DNA from: an uncultured Bacteroidales bacterium
Lineage (GTDB): Bacteria; Bacteroidota; Bacteroidia; Bacteroidales; UBA932
DNA: 33,649 nucleotides
Assembly: GCA_900319405.1 (NCBI GenBank)
Contig: ONOH01000022.1
Location: 1-33,649, forward strand
Direction of reading: 5' to 3'
The notes under the pieces are model-generated. The model had not been told where the DNA came from, did no database searches, and was given only the letters and a program-made list of their open reading frames with translations. Positions 8,134 to 16,351 of this stretch are shown one piece after another (the first letter of the stretch is position 1; the number at the start of each line of letters is the position of its first letter). The translations under genes were made by a program, and so were the position numbers.

Positions 8134-8141
8134 TAAATTTG

Positions 8142-8226
8142 TGCCTCGGGCGGGAATCGAACCCGCACGGCCGTTTCGGGCCAAGGGATTTTAAGTCCCT
8201 CGTGTCTACCATTCCACCACCAAGGC
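8142..8226 (-). tRNA. tRNA-Leu (anticodon UAA)
   Basis: An 85-nt class II tRNA on the minus strand. The acceptor GCCTTGG pairs with CCGAGGC (one G-U) and the discriminator base is A. The anticodon stem GGGA/TCCC encloses CTTAAAA, giving anticodon TAA. A long variable arm follows (GGCCCGAAACGGCC), and the T arm reads GCGGGTTCGATTCCCGC. The 3' CCA is not encoded. It decodes UUA leucine codons. Its 3' end coincides with the edge of the mobile element. Confidence 0.97.
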
Positions 8227-8241
8227 AAAATGTGGGGGATG

Positions 8242-8273
8242 CAAAGGTAATGTTTTTTTGCCGAAGTCCCAAA
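8242..8273 (-). promoter_or_regulatory. Promoter of tRNA-Leu
   Basis: On the minus strand TTTG (8270-8273), 20 nt, TACCTTTG (8242-8249) is an excellent Bacteroidetes housekeeping promoter, about 16 nt before the tRNA 5' end. It gives the tRNA its own start, independent of the operon that ends at 8283. Confidence 0.8.
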
Positions 8274-8282
8274 CGGCGGCCT

Positions 8283-9113
8283 TTACAACTTTTCCACGCG
8301 ACGGGCGAGGCGGGGAGAGCCCAGAAGGCGGACGATGGCGTCCCACCAGCGGTCCGGAAGGATGGCGTGCCAGAAGACCATCGTGAAGGAGCCGGAGGCG
8401 ATGCGGTAACGGGTGCGGGGACGTTTGGAAAGCACGGCCCGGCAGATGGCGCGTGTCACCACGGCGGGCTCGGAGAAGAATCGGCCCGAGAAGCCTTTGC
8501 GCATCAGGGACGCTTCGGCCAGGGCGGGCTCCTCGTAGGGAGTGCCCGCGGAAGTGCGGGCCAGGTGGTCGGCCGCGATAAGGCCCCAGTCGGTGCGTGT
8601 GGCGCCGGGCTCAATCAGCACCACGTCCACCCCGAAGGGTTGCATTTCTATGCGCAGCGCGTCGGAGAAGGCCTCCACGGCATACTTGGACACGTGGTAC
8701 CAGCCGCCAAAGTACAGGCAGGCCTTGCCGGCCACCGAACTGATGTTCACAATGCGCCCATAACCCTGTGTGCGCATCCCCGGCAGCACTTTCCTGCAAA
8801 GGGCCGCCAGGCCGAAAAGGTTTACCTCCAACTGCCGGCGGGCTTCCTCCATAGGAACATTCTCGATGGCGCCGAAGGAGCCGTATCCGGCACAGTTTAC
8901 CAGGGCGTCCAAAGGACCGGTGGCGGCCAGGCAGGCATCGATGGCGGCCTCGTCCGACACATCCAGGAAAAGGGGCGTAACGCCGAACGCTTTCAAGGCT
9001 TCCATCTGGGAAACCCTGCGGGCGGCGGCAAAAACCGTGTGTCCTTTCCGGGCCAGTGCCCTTGCCGCATCATAGCCAATGCCGCTGCTGGCTCCTGTAA
9101 CAAGAATTTTCAT
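8283..9113 (-). CDS. Short-chain dehydrogenase/reductase (SDR) family oxidoreductase
   Basis: A 276-residue classical SDR. The cofactor-binding glycine motif 'TGASSGIG' is at residues 6-13. 'NCAG' replaces the usual NNAG. The catalytic Ser lies in 'NISSVAG' and the Tyr/Lys pair in 'YHVSK'. An Arg ('AAARR') after the second strand suggests NADP(H), which is inference. The C-terminal 45 residues contain a hydrophobic, Trp-rich segment. The frame extends to a TTG at 9122, but the ATG at 9113 places Met directly before 'KILVTGASS' and leaves 5 nt after the upstream stop, so I chose it. It is the last gene of the mre operon. The substrate is unknown. Confidence 0.9.
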   Translation of the reverse strand: MKILVTGASSGIGYDAARALARKGHTVFAAARRVSQMEALKAFGVTPLFLDVSDEAAIDACLAATGPLDALVNCAGYGSFGAIENVPMEEARRQLEVNLFGLAALCRKVLPGMRTQGYGRIVNISSVAGKACLYFGGWYHVSKYAVEAFSDALRIEMQPFGVDVVLIEPGATRTDWGLIAADHLARTSAGTPYEEPALAEASLMRKGFSGRFFSEPAVVTRAICRAVLSKRPRTRYRIASGSFTMVFWHAILPDRWWDAIVRLLGSPRLARRVEKL

Positions 9114-9118
9114 AATCT

Positions 9119-10567
9119 TCAATAGAGTAACGCGCCGGCGCCCGGTTTCTCGAAGGGCAGCCGTTCCGAAAGGGCCGATTTCGTAGGGGAGACAGGTGCC
9201 GCGTAGCCGCCGGTGGCAAAGCCCAGGGCGGTGGCAAGCATCGTTTCCGAGGGGTCTCCCAACTGATGACCGTCGCGGGGGTCGTCCGTGGCCTGGATAT
9301 CGGCCGGGATTCCGTTTGGCATACTTAAGGTGACGCCGTTGCAGTCGGCGTAGCGGGAGGAGATCACGTAAAGCCCCCAGCCGTCGGTGGCTTTCTTACC
9401 GGCGGCGCAGTCGAAGTCCGTTTTCTGGCCGGAGAGGTGGTCGTAAAACTCATCGGCCTTGAGGAGGTATCCGCCGCAGAATTTTCCGTAGGTGTCGCTG
9501 CCGATGAGGGTTACGTCCATATAGGGAGCCAGGCCGCAGATGAGGGCTTCAGAGGCCGATGCCGTCTGCCCCGTGACGATGAACCATACCCGCTTGAGGT
9601 CCGGGTTCACTTCCAGCGTGTTGAAAGTCTTTTCGCCGCCGGAAAGGGGGAGGGTGAAGCTGTTGGCAAAGCACGTTTCCGCCTTGGAAGGCGTCGAGGG
9701 TGTGAGGTTGGAGTTGTAAATGTCCTTGTTGAAAACGGCGCCGGAGGATACCACGGAAACCGGGGCGATCATAGAGCCCAGCACAGCGGCGATGATGGCG
9801 TAGCCGCCGCTGTTGTAGCGGAGGTCCACCACCAGTTCCCGGATGTCGTCGGCCTTGAAAATGCGGAAAGCTTCCACCAGGTCCTGGGCGGCATCCATCG
9901 TGAAGTTGGAAAAGTGAAGGTAGCCCACTTTCTTTTCGTTCTTTTCCAGCGTACGGACCACGTTTACGGGGTTGGAGTACATCTGTACGGCTGTCATCGT
10001 GAGGTTGCGGCCGTCCCGGAGACCGGCTTGCAGGGTTTCCGGGAAGTTGTAAATCTTCTCCGTCAGAACCTCGGAATAGTTATTCCGGGTCAGTGTGGTT
10101 CCGTCGAAGGTGACCACGACATCGCCCCGTTTGAGCCCGGCCTTCTGCGCCGGGGAGTTGTCATAGACAAAAGTGACCACCATCACCACCTGCTCTCCTT
10201 CGGCGTAGAGGACAAAGTCGATGCCGAAACTTTTCCCGTTCCCGGTGATGCTGCTCTCGAACGAAGAGCGGTCCGTCATCAGCGCCGTCCACTTGTCCAC
10301 CAGCTGATTGCCTTCCCTGTAACAACAATCCGCCACTTTCTCCACCGGATTGCTCCCATAGGTCCAGGAGTCAATCCTGGCGGCAATGTCCTTGTCGTCT
10401 GCCCAGAGATAATAGGCTTTCATATTGTTGAAAGCGAAGAGGTTGCCATAGTAGGTGGCCGGTTCCACGCCGCCCGTTCCCTGGTTGTCATCCGGATTAT
10501 CCTTCGCCGGCTTGTTGCAGGCCAGGGGCAGCAGAATCAGCAAAAGTAAGGGTAGGATTTTTCTCAT
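9119..10567 (-). CDS. Lipoprotein S41-family serine protease with PDZ domain
   Basis: A 482-residue protein starting at the ATG that gives a lipoprotein signal with Cys17 ('LLPLACNKP'); it is exported and membrane-anchored. A PDZ-like domain lies at about residues 115-190 ('NSPAQKAGLKRGDVVVTFDG'). The protease core follows with 'DLRYNSGGY' (249-257) and the catalytic motif 'GQTASASEAL'. Ser337 and Lys362 are 25 residues apart, as in the E. coli Prc Ser430/Lys455 dyad. The family cleaves C-terminal tails of periplasmic or envelope proteins. It starts 2 nt after the rodA stop and ends 5 nt before the SDR gene. Its place in the cell-elongation operon suggests, by inference, envelope or peptidoglycan-enzyme turnover. 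Confidence 0.92.
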   Translation of the reverse strand: MRKILPLLLLILLPLACNKPAKDNPDDNQGTGGVEPATYYGNLFAFNNMKAYYLWADDKDIAARIDSWTYGSNPVEKVADCCYREGNQLVDKWTALMTDRSSFESSITGNGKSFGIDFVLYAEGEQVVMVVTFVYDNSPAQKAGLKRGDVVVTFDGTTLTRNNYSEVLTEKIYNFPETLQAGLRDGRNLTMTAVQMYSNPVNVVRTLEKNEKKVGYLHFSNFTMDAAQDLVEAFRIFKADDIRELVVDLRYNSGGYAIIAAVLGSMIAPVSVVSSGAVFNKDIYNSNLTPSTPSKAETCFANSFTLPLSGGEKTFNTLEVNPDLKRVWFIVTGQTASASEALICGLAPYMDVTLIGSDTYGKFCGGYLLKADEFYDHLSGQKTDFDCAAGKKATDGWGLYVISSRYADCNGVTLSMPNGIPADIQATDDPRDGHQLGDPSETMLATALGFATGGYAAPVSPTKSALSERLPFEKPGAGALLY

Positions 10568-10569
10568 GT

Positions 10570-12102
10570 CTAAAAATACTTCTTTTCGTCCCGGTACAAA
10601 GATAGGAAAATAAACAGCAGGATGGTAAAGGCCCAGAGGGAAGAACCGCCGTAAGAGAGCAGCGGAAGGGGAATTCCGATGACCGGCATCAGCCCCACCG
10701 TCATCCCCACGTTGATGAAAAGATGCATAAAGATGCAGGCCGCCACGCAGTAACCGTAGGTACGGGTGAATTTGTCCCGGCACGATTCCGCGTCAATCAT
10801 CAGGCGGGCAATCAGAAAGATATACAGACCGATCACCAGGAGGCACCCCGCAAAGCCCCATTCCTCTCCAACGGTGCAGAAGATAAAGTCCGTGGCCTGT
10901 TCGGGAACGAAGCCGAAGGTGGTCTGCGTCCCCTGCAGGAAGCCCTTTCCCAGCAGCCCGCCGGAGCCGATCGCAATCTTGGACTGGTTCACGTTGTAGC
11001 CCATTCCGGCAGGGTCTTCCCGCATGCCCAGCAGCACCTCGATGCGCCCCCGCTGGTGGGGTTGAAGCACATTCTCGAAAAGATAGTCCGTAGAAAAAAC
11101 CAGGATAACTCCGGCAATGAAAACCACCAGCGAAATGGCCAGGAAACGGTCCCGGTACTTATAGGCCCTCCATCCCAGCCAAGGCAGCGCCGCAAAGCAC
11201 AGACCCAGGAAAAGATAGAGGGGATTCACCTTCAGGAGAAAACTCCAGAAGTAGTTGTAGTCTTCATCGGCCGCGGGTACCCATACCCGGGTTGACAGTC
11301 CGTCCATCCGGGCATTGATCAGCGAGCAAAGTGCCTCGAGCAGGAAAGGAAGGAGCCCCATCAGCAGGACGAAACCGCCCCCGGCAAGGATGCGGAAACG
11401 CCGCCGGGAAGGGGGGCCCATAACAATGCTGCAAGGCAGCAGGAAACTCACCAGAATAAAGACAGACCAGTAGGGACTCAGGGTGAGCGTACTGATGAAA
11501 AGGAGGATAATGAGGCCGATGGCGCCCAGCCACCAGCCCGACAGCCCCGTCCGGTACAGGACCAGGATGAAGCCGGTATATACCAGTGCGCTGCCGGTCT
11601 CGCTCTCCGCGACGATGACCAGCATCGGCAGCCCGATCACGAAAGCCGCCGTCAGGAAATCCTTCAAGCGGGTGATCCGGAAGTTCTGCTGGCTCACCAC
11701 ATAGGAGAGCAGCAGGGAAGTGGAGATTTTCGAAATCTCGGCCGGCTGGAAACGGACGGGTCCCAGATCGAACCAGGAGTGGGATCCCTTTACATCGCTG
11801 GAAACGAAGATAACCAGCACCAGCAGCCCCAGCACAAATACGTAGAAAGGGATGCAGGCCGCTTCCCACAGGCGGGGCGGAATCAGGTACAGGATGGTGG
11901 CGGCCAGTCCCAGCGACGTGAGAATCCAGACGAACTGTTTCCCCGCCCGGTATTCGAAATTCAGCAGTGAACCGGGCTCAGAACTGTGGGTGGCGGCAAA
12001 GATATTGATCCAGCCGATGACCACCAGCACCAGGTAGGTGCCGATGAGCCACCAGTCAACCGACTGTCTTGTATGTGCTCTTCCGTCAGTCACGTTTGAC
12101 AC
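10570..12102 (-). CDS. rodA: RodA, rod-shape SEDS peptidoglycan glycosyltransferase
   Basis: A 510-residue polytopic membrane protein of the SEDS family, which polymerises lipid II into glycan strands with PBP2 during cell elongation. Family features include 'GSHSWFDLGPVRFQPAE', 'VAESETGSALVYTG', 'GSGGLLGKGFLQGTQTTFGF', then 'PEQATDFIFCTVGEEWGF', which carries the conserved loop Asp regarded as essential, and a C-terminal 'GIPLPLLSYGGSS'. At 510 residues it is longer than E. coli RodA (370), mainly through a central insertion around residues 240-330. The start is GTG at 12102 (or 12093), overlapping the end of the PBP2 gene; no nearby ATG precedes the first span. It is fifth in the mre operon. 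Confidence 0.96.
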   Translation of the reverse strand: MSNVTDGRAHTRQSVDWWLIGTYLVLVVIGWINIFAATHSSEPGSLLNFEYRAGKQFVWILTSLGLAATILYLIPPRLWEAACIPFYVFVLGLLVLVIFVSSDVKGSHSWFDLGPVRFQPAEISKISTSLLLSYVVSQQNFRITRLKDFLTAAFVIGLPMLVIVAESETGSALVYTGFILVLYRTGLSGWWLGAIGLIILLFISTLTLSPYWSVFILVSFLLPCSIVMGPPSRRRFRILAGGGFVLLMGLLPFLLEALCSLINARMDGLSTRVWVPAADEDYNYFWSFLLKVNPLYLFLGLCFAALPWLGWRAYKYRDRFLAISLVVFIAGVILVFSTDYLFENVLQPHQRGRIEVLLGMREDPAGMGYNVNQSKIAIGSGGLLGKGFLQGTQTTFGFVPEQATDFIFCTVGEEWGFAGCLLVIGLYIFLIARLMIDAESCRDKFTRTYGYCVAACIFMHLFINVGMTVGLMPVIGIPLPLLSYGGSSLWAFTILLFIFLSLYRDEKKYF

Positions 12103-13927
12103 GGGCCATCAAATCGGCCTTTTTCATTCTTTCTTCCAGTTCGGTGCGCCGGATCTGCCCCTTGAGGTATTTCTCCACCATCAGCGAGGCGATGGGGGCG
12201 GCATACTGTGCACCGAAGCCGCCGTTCTCCACGTAGGCGGCAATGGCAATCTTGGGATCATTCATCGGGGCGAAGCAGATGAACACGGAGTTGTCGGCTC
12301 CGCGGGGGTTCTGCGCCGTTCCGGTTTTTCCGCAGATGTCCAGCGAATCCACGTGCGCAATCCAGGCCGTTCCGCCCATTCCGGGGCCGGAGTTTACGGC
12401 GCGCCACATTCCCTTGACCACTTTCGGGAAGTGGAGGGTGTCCACCAGGGTGTACTGCCGCTGCCGGAAGCGCTCTTCGATTTCCACACCTTCCGAGGCC
12501 TTGATGATGTGCGGGATGTAGTAATGTCCCCGGTTGGCGATGGTGGCGCAGAGGTTGGCCAGGTGCATCGGGGTGGCCAGGATTTCTCCCTGGCCGATGG
12601 ATAGCGAAATGACCGTGGTCGAGTTCCATCGGCCGCGGCCGTAGGCGCGGTTGTACGTCCTGGAGGTGGGGATGCCGCCCGAGAGCTCGGCGGGGAAGTC
12701 GCTGCCCAGCTTGCGGCCGAAGCCGAAGCTCTCCACGTACTCGTGCCAGGCGTCCAGACCCTCGGCCACCGAGCCGTACTTGCGGTTGTCGATGATGTTC
12801 TTGAGCACATAGCAGTAGTAGGCGTTGCACGACATCATAATGCTCTCCTCCATATTAAGGGGGCTCTTGTGCCCGTGGCAACCCAGTTTATGCCCGGCTC
12901 CGAAGTGATAACCGTGCGAGCAGGGATACATCATCTCGGGCCTCAGGACGCCCTCTTCCAGGCCGATAAGCCCGTTTACCAGTTTGAAAACCGACCCCGG
13001 GGGATAGGACGCCTGCACCGCACGGTTGTACATCGGCTTGTAGGGATTCTGCGCAATCTCCGCATAGTGCTTGCCGATATCGGCCAGCTGCTCCACGTCG
13101 ATGCCGGGAGAGGATACCAGCGCCAGGATTTCCCCGCTGGAGGGTTCGATGGCCACCACGCTGCCCACCTTGTTTTGCATCAGTTCCTGGCCGTACTGCT
13201 GGAGGACGGCGTCGATGGTGGTGGTGATGTCCTTGCCGGGAACGGCCTCCTTGTCCTCGCTGCCTTCCTTGTAGGGCTGCTCGATCTGGTTGCGGGAGTT
13301 TCTCAGGTAGATGTGATAGCCTTTTTCTCCGCGGAGGTCGGCCTCGCGGGCCGCTTCGATGCCGGTCATTCCCGCATAGTCTCCGCTCCGGTACTCCCCG
13401 GGGTGGCGTTTGATGTAGTCCTGGTCCACCTCCGAGACATAGCCCAGGAGGTTTCCGCCGGCGTTTACGGGATAATAACGGATGCCGCGCACCTGCCCCC
13501 GGAAGCCCGGAAAGCGGTATTTCACCTCGTCAAAGCGCATATATGTTTCGGCCGGAAGCATCCGGAGCATCGTAACGCCCTGTGAGCCGATGGAGGATCT
13601 CCGCTTGGCGTATTCCTGCAGGCGGCCGCGGATGAACTCCGGCGTCACGTCCAGGACGGCGGCCAGGGCGACGGTGTCGAAGGCCTGCACCTCGCGGGGG
13701 TTCACCAGGATGTCGTAGGCTACTTTGTTGCCTACCAGGATTTCTCCGTTACGGTCGTAGATGACGCCCCGGGTGGGATAGATGGTTTCGTAGATGGTGG
13801 AGTTGCGGTCGGCGTCTTCCTTGTAGCGGTCATCCAGCATCTGGAGCGAGAAAATTTTGGCCAGGAGGAGGACGGCAGCCACACCCAGGCCAATCATCAG
13901 GCGGATATGACGACCGTCGGCGCTCAT
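12086..13927 (-). CDS. mrdA: Penicillin-binding protein 2, elongasome transpeptidase
   Basis: A 613-residue class B PBP with one N-terminal span (about residues 8-28), a dimerisation/pedestal domain ('PTRGVIYDRNGEIL' at 51-64) and a transpeptidase domain. The active-site motifs are SVFK (Ser312, Lys315), SCN (366-368) and KTG (534-536). A Cys/His-rich loop at 336-353 may bind zinc, as reported for E. coli PBP2; this is inference. The start is the ATG at 13927, overlapping the mreD stop by 4 nt; the longer open frame upstream lies over mreD and is not coding. The protein crosslinks the glycan made by RodA, whose gene follows with overlap. Confidence 0.96.
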   Translation of the reverse strand: MSADGRHIRLMIGLGVAAVLLLAKIFSLQMLDDRYKEDADRNSTIYETIYPTRGVIYDRNGEILVGNKVAYDILVNPREVQAFDTVALAAVLDVTPEFIRGRLQEYAKRRSSIGSQGVTMLRMLPAETYMRFDEVKYRFPGFRGQVRGIRYYPVNAGGNLLGYVSEVDQDYIKRHPGEYRSGDYAGMTGIEAAREADLRGEKGYHIYLRNSRNQIEQPYKEGSEDKEAVPGKDITTTIDAVLQQYGQELMQNKVGSVVAIEPSSGEILALVSSPGIDVEQLADIGKHYAEIAQNPYKPMYNRAVQASYPPGSVFKLVNGLIGLEEGVLRPEMMYPCSHGYHFGAGHKLGCHGHKSPLNMEESIMMSCNAYYCYVLKNIIDNRKYGSVAEGLDAWHEYVESFGFGRKLGSDFPAELSGGIPTSRTYNRAYGRGRWNSTTVISLSIGQGEILATPMHLANLCATIANRGHYYIPHIIKASEGVEIEERFRQRQYTLVDTLHFPKVVKGMWRAVNSGPGMGGTAWIAHVDSLDICGKTGTAQNPRGADNSVFICFAPMNDPKIAIAAYVENGGFGAQYAAPIASLMVEKYLKGQIRRTELEERMKKADLMARVKRD

Positions 13928-14436
13928 TCCCGGGAGTCCGTCACCAGGACGTTCAGGGTAAGAAGGGACAGTAGGAAGCCGGCTCCCAGGGAGGCGAGGA
14001 AGCGGTAGAGGTTGAACGAAAACGGGCGCATCCCGGCGCCGTCGGCCCAGATGTACAGGACCAGGAACAGGGCCTGGGCCAGCAGCAGGGCCAGCCCTAC
14101 CTGGGCGAAGCCGCTGCTCCTGAGGGTGAAATCCTCCTTTCGTGCAAAGATCTCTTTTCCGAAGATGAGCTGGATGATGGGGTTCCGGAAAAAGGCGACG
14201 GGAACCAGCGCCAGGGCATTGAGGCCAAGGAGCCCTTCCGAAAGCAGGTCCACCGTCATCCCGGTGGCAAAGGCGATGAGCATGGTCCACAGCGTGTCCA
14301 GCCGGGTACTGATGCACAGAACCATCACCGGAAGGATGCTGAGCATAATGTACGGAGTAAACCTGAAATAGTTGCTGATAATCAACTGAACCAGCAGCAG
14401 GAAGATATAGGCAATCCAGAAGGTCTTCTTTCTCAT
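13924..14436 (-). CDS. mreD: MreD, rod-shape-determining membrane protein
   Basis: A 170-residue, strongly hydrophobic protein with about five or six membrane spans and few charged residues, beginning 'MRKKTFWIAYIFLLLVQL'. MreD proteins are poorly conserved in sequence. The call rests on size, hydropathy and exact position between mreC and mrdA, with 4-nt overlaps on both sides (ATGA at 14433 and 13924). It is part of the membrane complex MreBCD-RodA-PBP2 that guides elongation. A short motif typical of the family, 'FATGMTVDLLSEGLLGLNAL', is visible. Confidence 0.93.
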   Translation of the reverse strand: MRKKTFWIAYIFLLLVQLIISNYFRFTPYIMLSILPVMVLCISTRLDTLWTMLIAFATGMTVDLLSEGLLGLNALALVPVAFFRNPIIQLIFGKEIFARKEDFTLRSSGFAQVGLALLLAQALFLVLYIWADGAGMRPFSFNLYRFLASLGAGFLLSLLTLNVLVTDSRE

Positions 14437-15242
14437 CTCTCGAACTGCTCTATTTCGTCAAACGAATTGTTGTGGACGATGCTCACGTAGCGGATGGCGC
14501 TGAAATCCTGGAACAGGGTGATGGCAATCTCGTTGGTGGCACCGTTCACCACTTTGGATTCTCCGGCCACTCCCAGCGGGATGTCCGGCGGGAACAGCAG
14601 CGAGTGGCCGCTGGTATACACGGTATCGCCTTTCTGGTAGCGGTATTGCAGGGGTATCTCCTTGAGGATGGCTCCATTGGAGCGCACTCCGTCCCAGACC
14701 AGCAGGCCGCTGCCTCCCTCGCTGCCCAGACGGGCGCTGATGGAGATGTCGCTGTTCTGGAAGGAGAAGGCATAGGCGTGATTTTCGCTCACGGCATCTA
14801 TGATGCCCACCACCCCTTTAGGTGTAATGATGCCGGATTTCTCCTGTACGCCGTCCTTGTATCCCCGGTTGAGGATGAGGTAGTTGTGCTGCTTGTTCCG
14901 GCTGATTTTCACCACCTCGGCCGCTACCATCGAGAAACCGGGCCGGGACAGGCTGTCCTGGCTCTCCGTCTTTGCATCGCGCAAGCTTTCGCGGGCTAGT
15001 TCCAGCTCCTGCATCAGGAGGAAATTCTCCCGGGACAGTTCCCGATTGGTCTCGGACAGTGAAAAGTAGGAGCGGACGCCCTGGGAAGCCCCCCAGACTT
15101 TTCCCATGAACAAATGGGCGCTGCGGGCCACCCACACCCGCTGCAGGGCGGCATTGTGGGTAAGCATCTGCAAGGCCGCGATCTCCAGTGCAATGAAGAC
15201 CGCGAAGTTGAAAAGTCTGGAAAGAAGGCGCCGCTGCTTCAT
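14433..15242 (-). CDS. mreC: MreC, rod-shape-determining periplasmic scaffold
   Basis: A 269-residue protein with one N-terminal span (residues about 8-26), a coiled coil (about 60-95, 'SETNRELSRENFLLMQELEL') and two beta domains containing 'VVKISRNKQHNYLILNRG', 'GIITPKGVVGIIDAVSENHA' and 'GDTVYTSGHSLLFPPDIPLG'. These are the standard MreC features. It links cytoplasmic MreB to PBP2 in the periplasm. It starts 4 nt after mreB and overlaps mreD by 4 nt. There is no sign of damage. Confidence 0.95.
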   Translation of the reverse strand: MKQRRLLSRLFNFAVFIALEIAALQMLTHNAALQRVWVARSAHLFMGKVWGASQGVRSYFSLSETNRELSRENFLLMQELELARESLRDAKTESQDSLSRPGFSMVAAEVVKISRNKQHNYLILNRGYKDGVQEKSGIITPKGVVGIIDAVSENHAYAFSFQNSDISISARLGSEGGSGLLVWDGVRSNGAILKEIPLQYRYQKGDTVYTSGHSLLFPPDIPLGVAGESKVVNGATNEIAITLFQDFSAIRYVSIVHNNSFDEIEQFER

Positions 15243-15246
15243 GGAA

Positions 15247-16269
15247 TCAGCGCATAAGGAAGGAGTAGTTGTCGGTGTTCTTGAGGGCGATGCAGGTGCC
15301 GCGGGCCACGGCGCGAAGCGGGTCTTCGGCCACGTGGAAGGGAATGTTCACCTTCTCCGAGAGGCGTTTGTCCAGGCCGCGGAGCAGGGCGCCGCCGCCG
15401 CTCAGGAAGATACCGTTCTCCACAATGTCTGAGTACAGCTCCGGAGGAGTCTGTTCCAGCACCTGCTGGATGGAGGCCTCCAGACGGGCGATGGACTTGT
15501 CCAGGCAGTGGGCAATCTCCTGATAGGGGATGAGGGCCTCCACCGGGTGTCCGGTCATCAGGTTGGGACCGCGGACCACGAACGGCTCGGGTTCTTCATC
15601 CAGGTTGGGGATGACGGCGCCGACCGCGATCTTGATTCTCTCGGCGGTGGTCTCACCCACCTTGATGACGTGCTGCTGGCGAAGGTAGTTCTGAATATCG
15701 GCCGTGAAGACGTCTCCGGCTACGCGGATGGAGTCCTGCTGGACGATGCCGCCCAGGGAGATGACGGCGATTTCCGTGGTGCCGCCGCCGATATCCACCA
15801 CCATATTGCCCTTCGGGGCTTCCACATCCAGGCCGATACCCAGGGCTGCGGCCATCGGTTCATAGATGAGGAAGACGTCCCGTCCGCCGGCGTGTTCGGA
15901 GGAATCCCGGACGGCGCGGATTTCCACTTCCGTGGAACCGGAAGGGATGCCCACGACCAGCTTGAGGTTGGGGGCGAAGAGGCTGCGGTGACGGGAGTTT
16001 ACCTGCTTGATGAAGCCGCGGATCATCATTTCCGCAGCGTTGAAGTCTGCGATGACGCCATCCCTCAGGGGACGTACCGTCTTGATGCCGGGATTGGTCT
16101 TTTCGTGCATCAGCTTGGCCTTCTGACCCAGCGCAATGCACTTGCCGGAATGGTTGTCAATGGCTACGATGGAGGGTTCGTCCAAGGCGATCTGGTCATT
16201 CTGAAAGATAACGGTGTTGGCAGTTCCCAGGTCGATTGCCAGTTCTTGGTTAAGGAAGCGGAAGGCCAT
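15247..16269 (-). CDS. mreB: MreB, bacterial actin of the elongasome
   Basis: A 340-residue actin-fold ATPase of normal MreB length. The phosphate-1 motif is 'AIDLGTANTVIF' (about 12-23) and the phosphate-2 motif 'VVDIGGGTTEIAVISLGG' (about 157-174). The adenosine motif 'FLSGGGALLRGLDKRLSE' lies near residue 290. It polymerises on the inner membrane and orients wall synthesis. It is the first gene of the mreBCD-mrdA-rodA-S41-SDR operon and is divergent from ispD. A Bacteroidetes-type -7 box lies at 16307-16314. Confidence 0.97.
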   Translation of the reverse strand: MAFRFLNQELAIDLGTANTVIFQNDQIALDEPSIVAIDNHSGKCIALGQKAKLMHEKTNPGIKTVRPLRDGVIADFNAAEMMIRGFIKQVNSRHRSLFAPNLKLVVGIPSGSTEVEIRAVRDSSEHAGGRDVFLIYEPMAAALGIGLDVEAPKGNMVVDIGGGTTEIAVISLGGIVQQDSIRVAGDVFTADIQNYLRQQHVIKVGETTAERIKIAVGAVIPNLDEEPEPFVVRGPNLMTGHPVEALIPYQEIAHCLDKSIARLEASIQQVLEQTPPELYSDIVENGIFLSGGGALLRGLDKRLSEKVNIPFHVAEDPLRAVARGTCIALKNTDNYSFLMR

Positions 16270-16306
16270 ATTCTGTCGTTCTAATTTCTTGTTCGGTTTT
16301 AACCTT

Positions 16307-16338
16307 CAAAATTACAAAAAATTATTATATTCGCGAAA
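16307..16338 (-). promoter_or_regulatory. Probable promoter of the mreB operon
   Basis: On the minus strand TAATTTTG (16307-16314) matches TAnnTTTG, with TTTC (16335-16338), one base off TTTG, exactly 20 nt upstream. The leader would be about 35 nt. Confidence 0.55.
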
Positions 16339-16351
16339 AGAAGTTTAGCGG

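Larger units (their letters stand above)
3876..8141. mobile_element. Integrative mobilizable element (visible part), right end at tRNA-Leu
   Basis: This stretch holds relaxase, MobC-like protein, oriT candidate, replication-initiator-like and excisionase-like proteins plus one cargo gene. It ends at the 3' end of tRNA-Leu(UAA), beyond which GC content rises clearly. Integration at the 3' end of a tRNA-Leu gene is established for Bacteroides NBU1. The left limit is uncertain: the receptor cluster 1-3782 is also low in GC and may be cargo. No integrase is encoded in the window, and I see no second copy of the tRNA 3' end. Confidence 0.65.

Noticed and set aside
8139-9125. Plus-strand open frame across the tRNA and SDR gene
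   Set aside because: It runs through the tRNA on the opposite strand and is a shadow of the SDR gene.
10568-10783. N-terminal extension of the S41 protease
   Set aside because: It overlaps rodA; the ATG at 10567 yields a proper lipoprotein signal.
13928-14317. N-terminal extension of PBP2 upstream of the ATG at 13927
   Set aside because: It overlaps mreD in another frame; the Pro/Arg/Gly-rich translation is not protein-like for this family, and the ATG at 13927 gives the expected membrane anchor.
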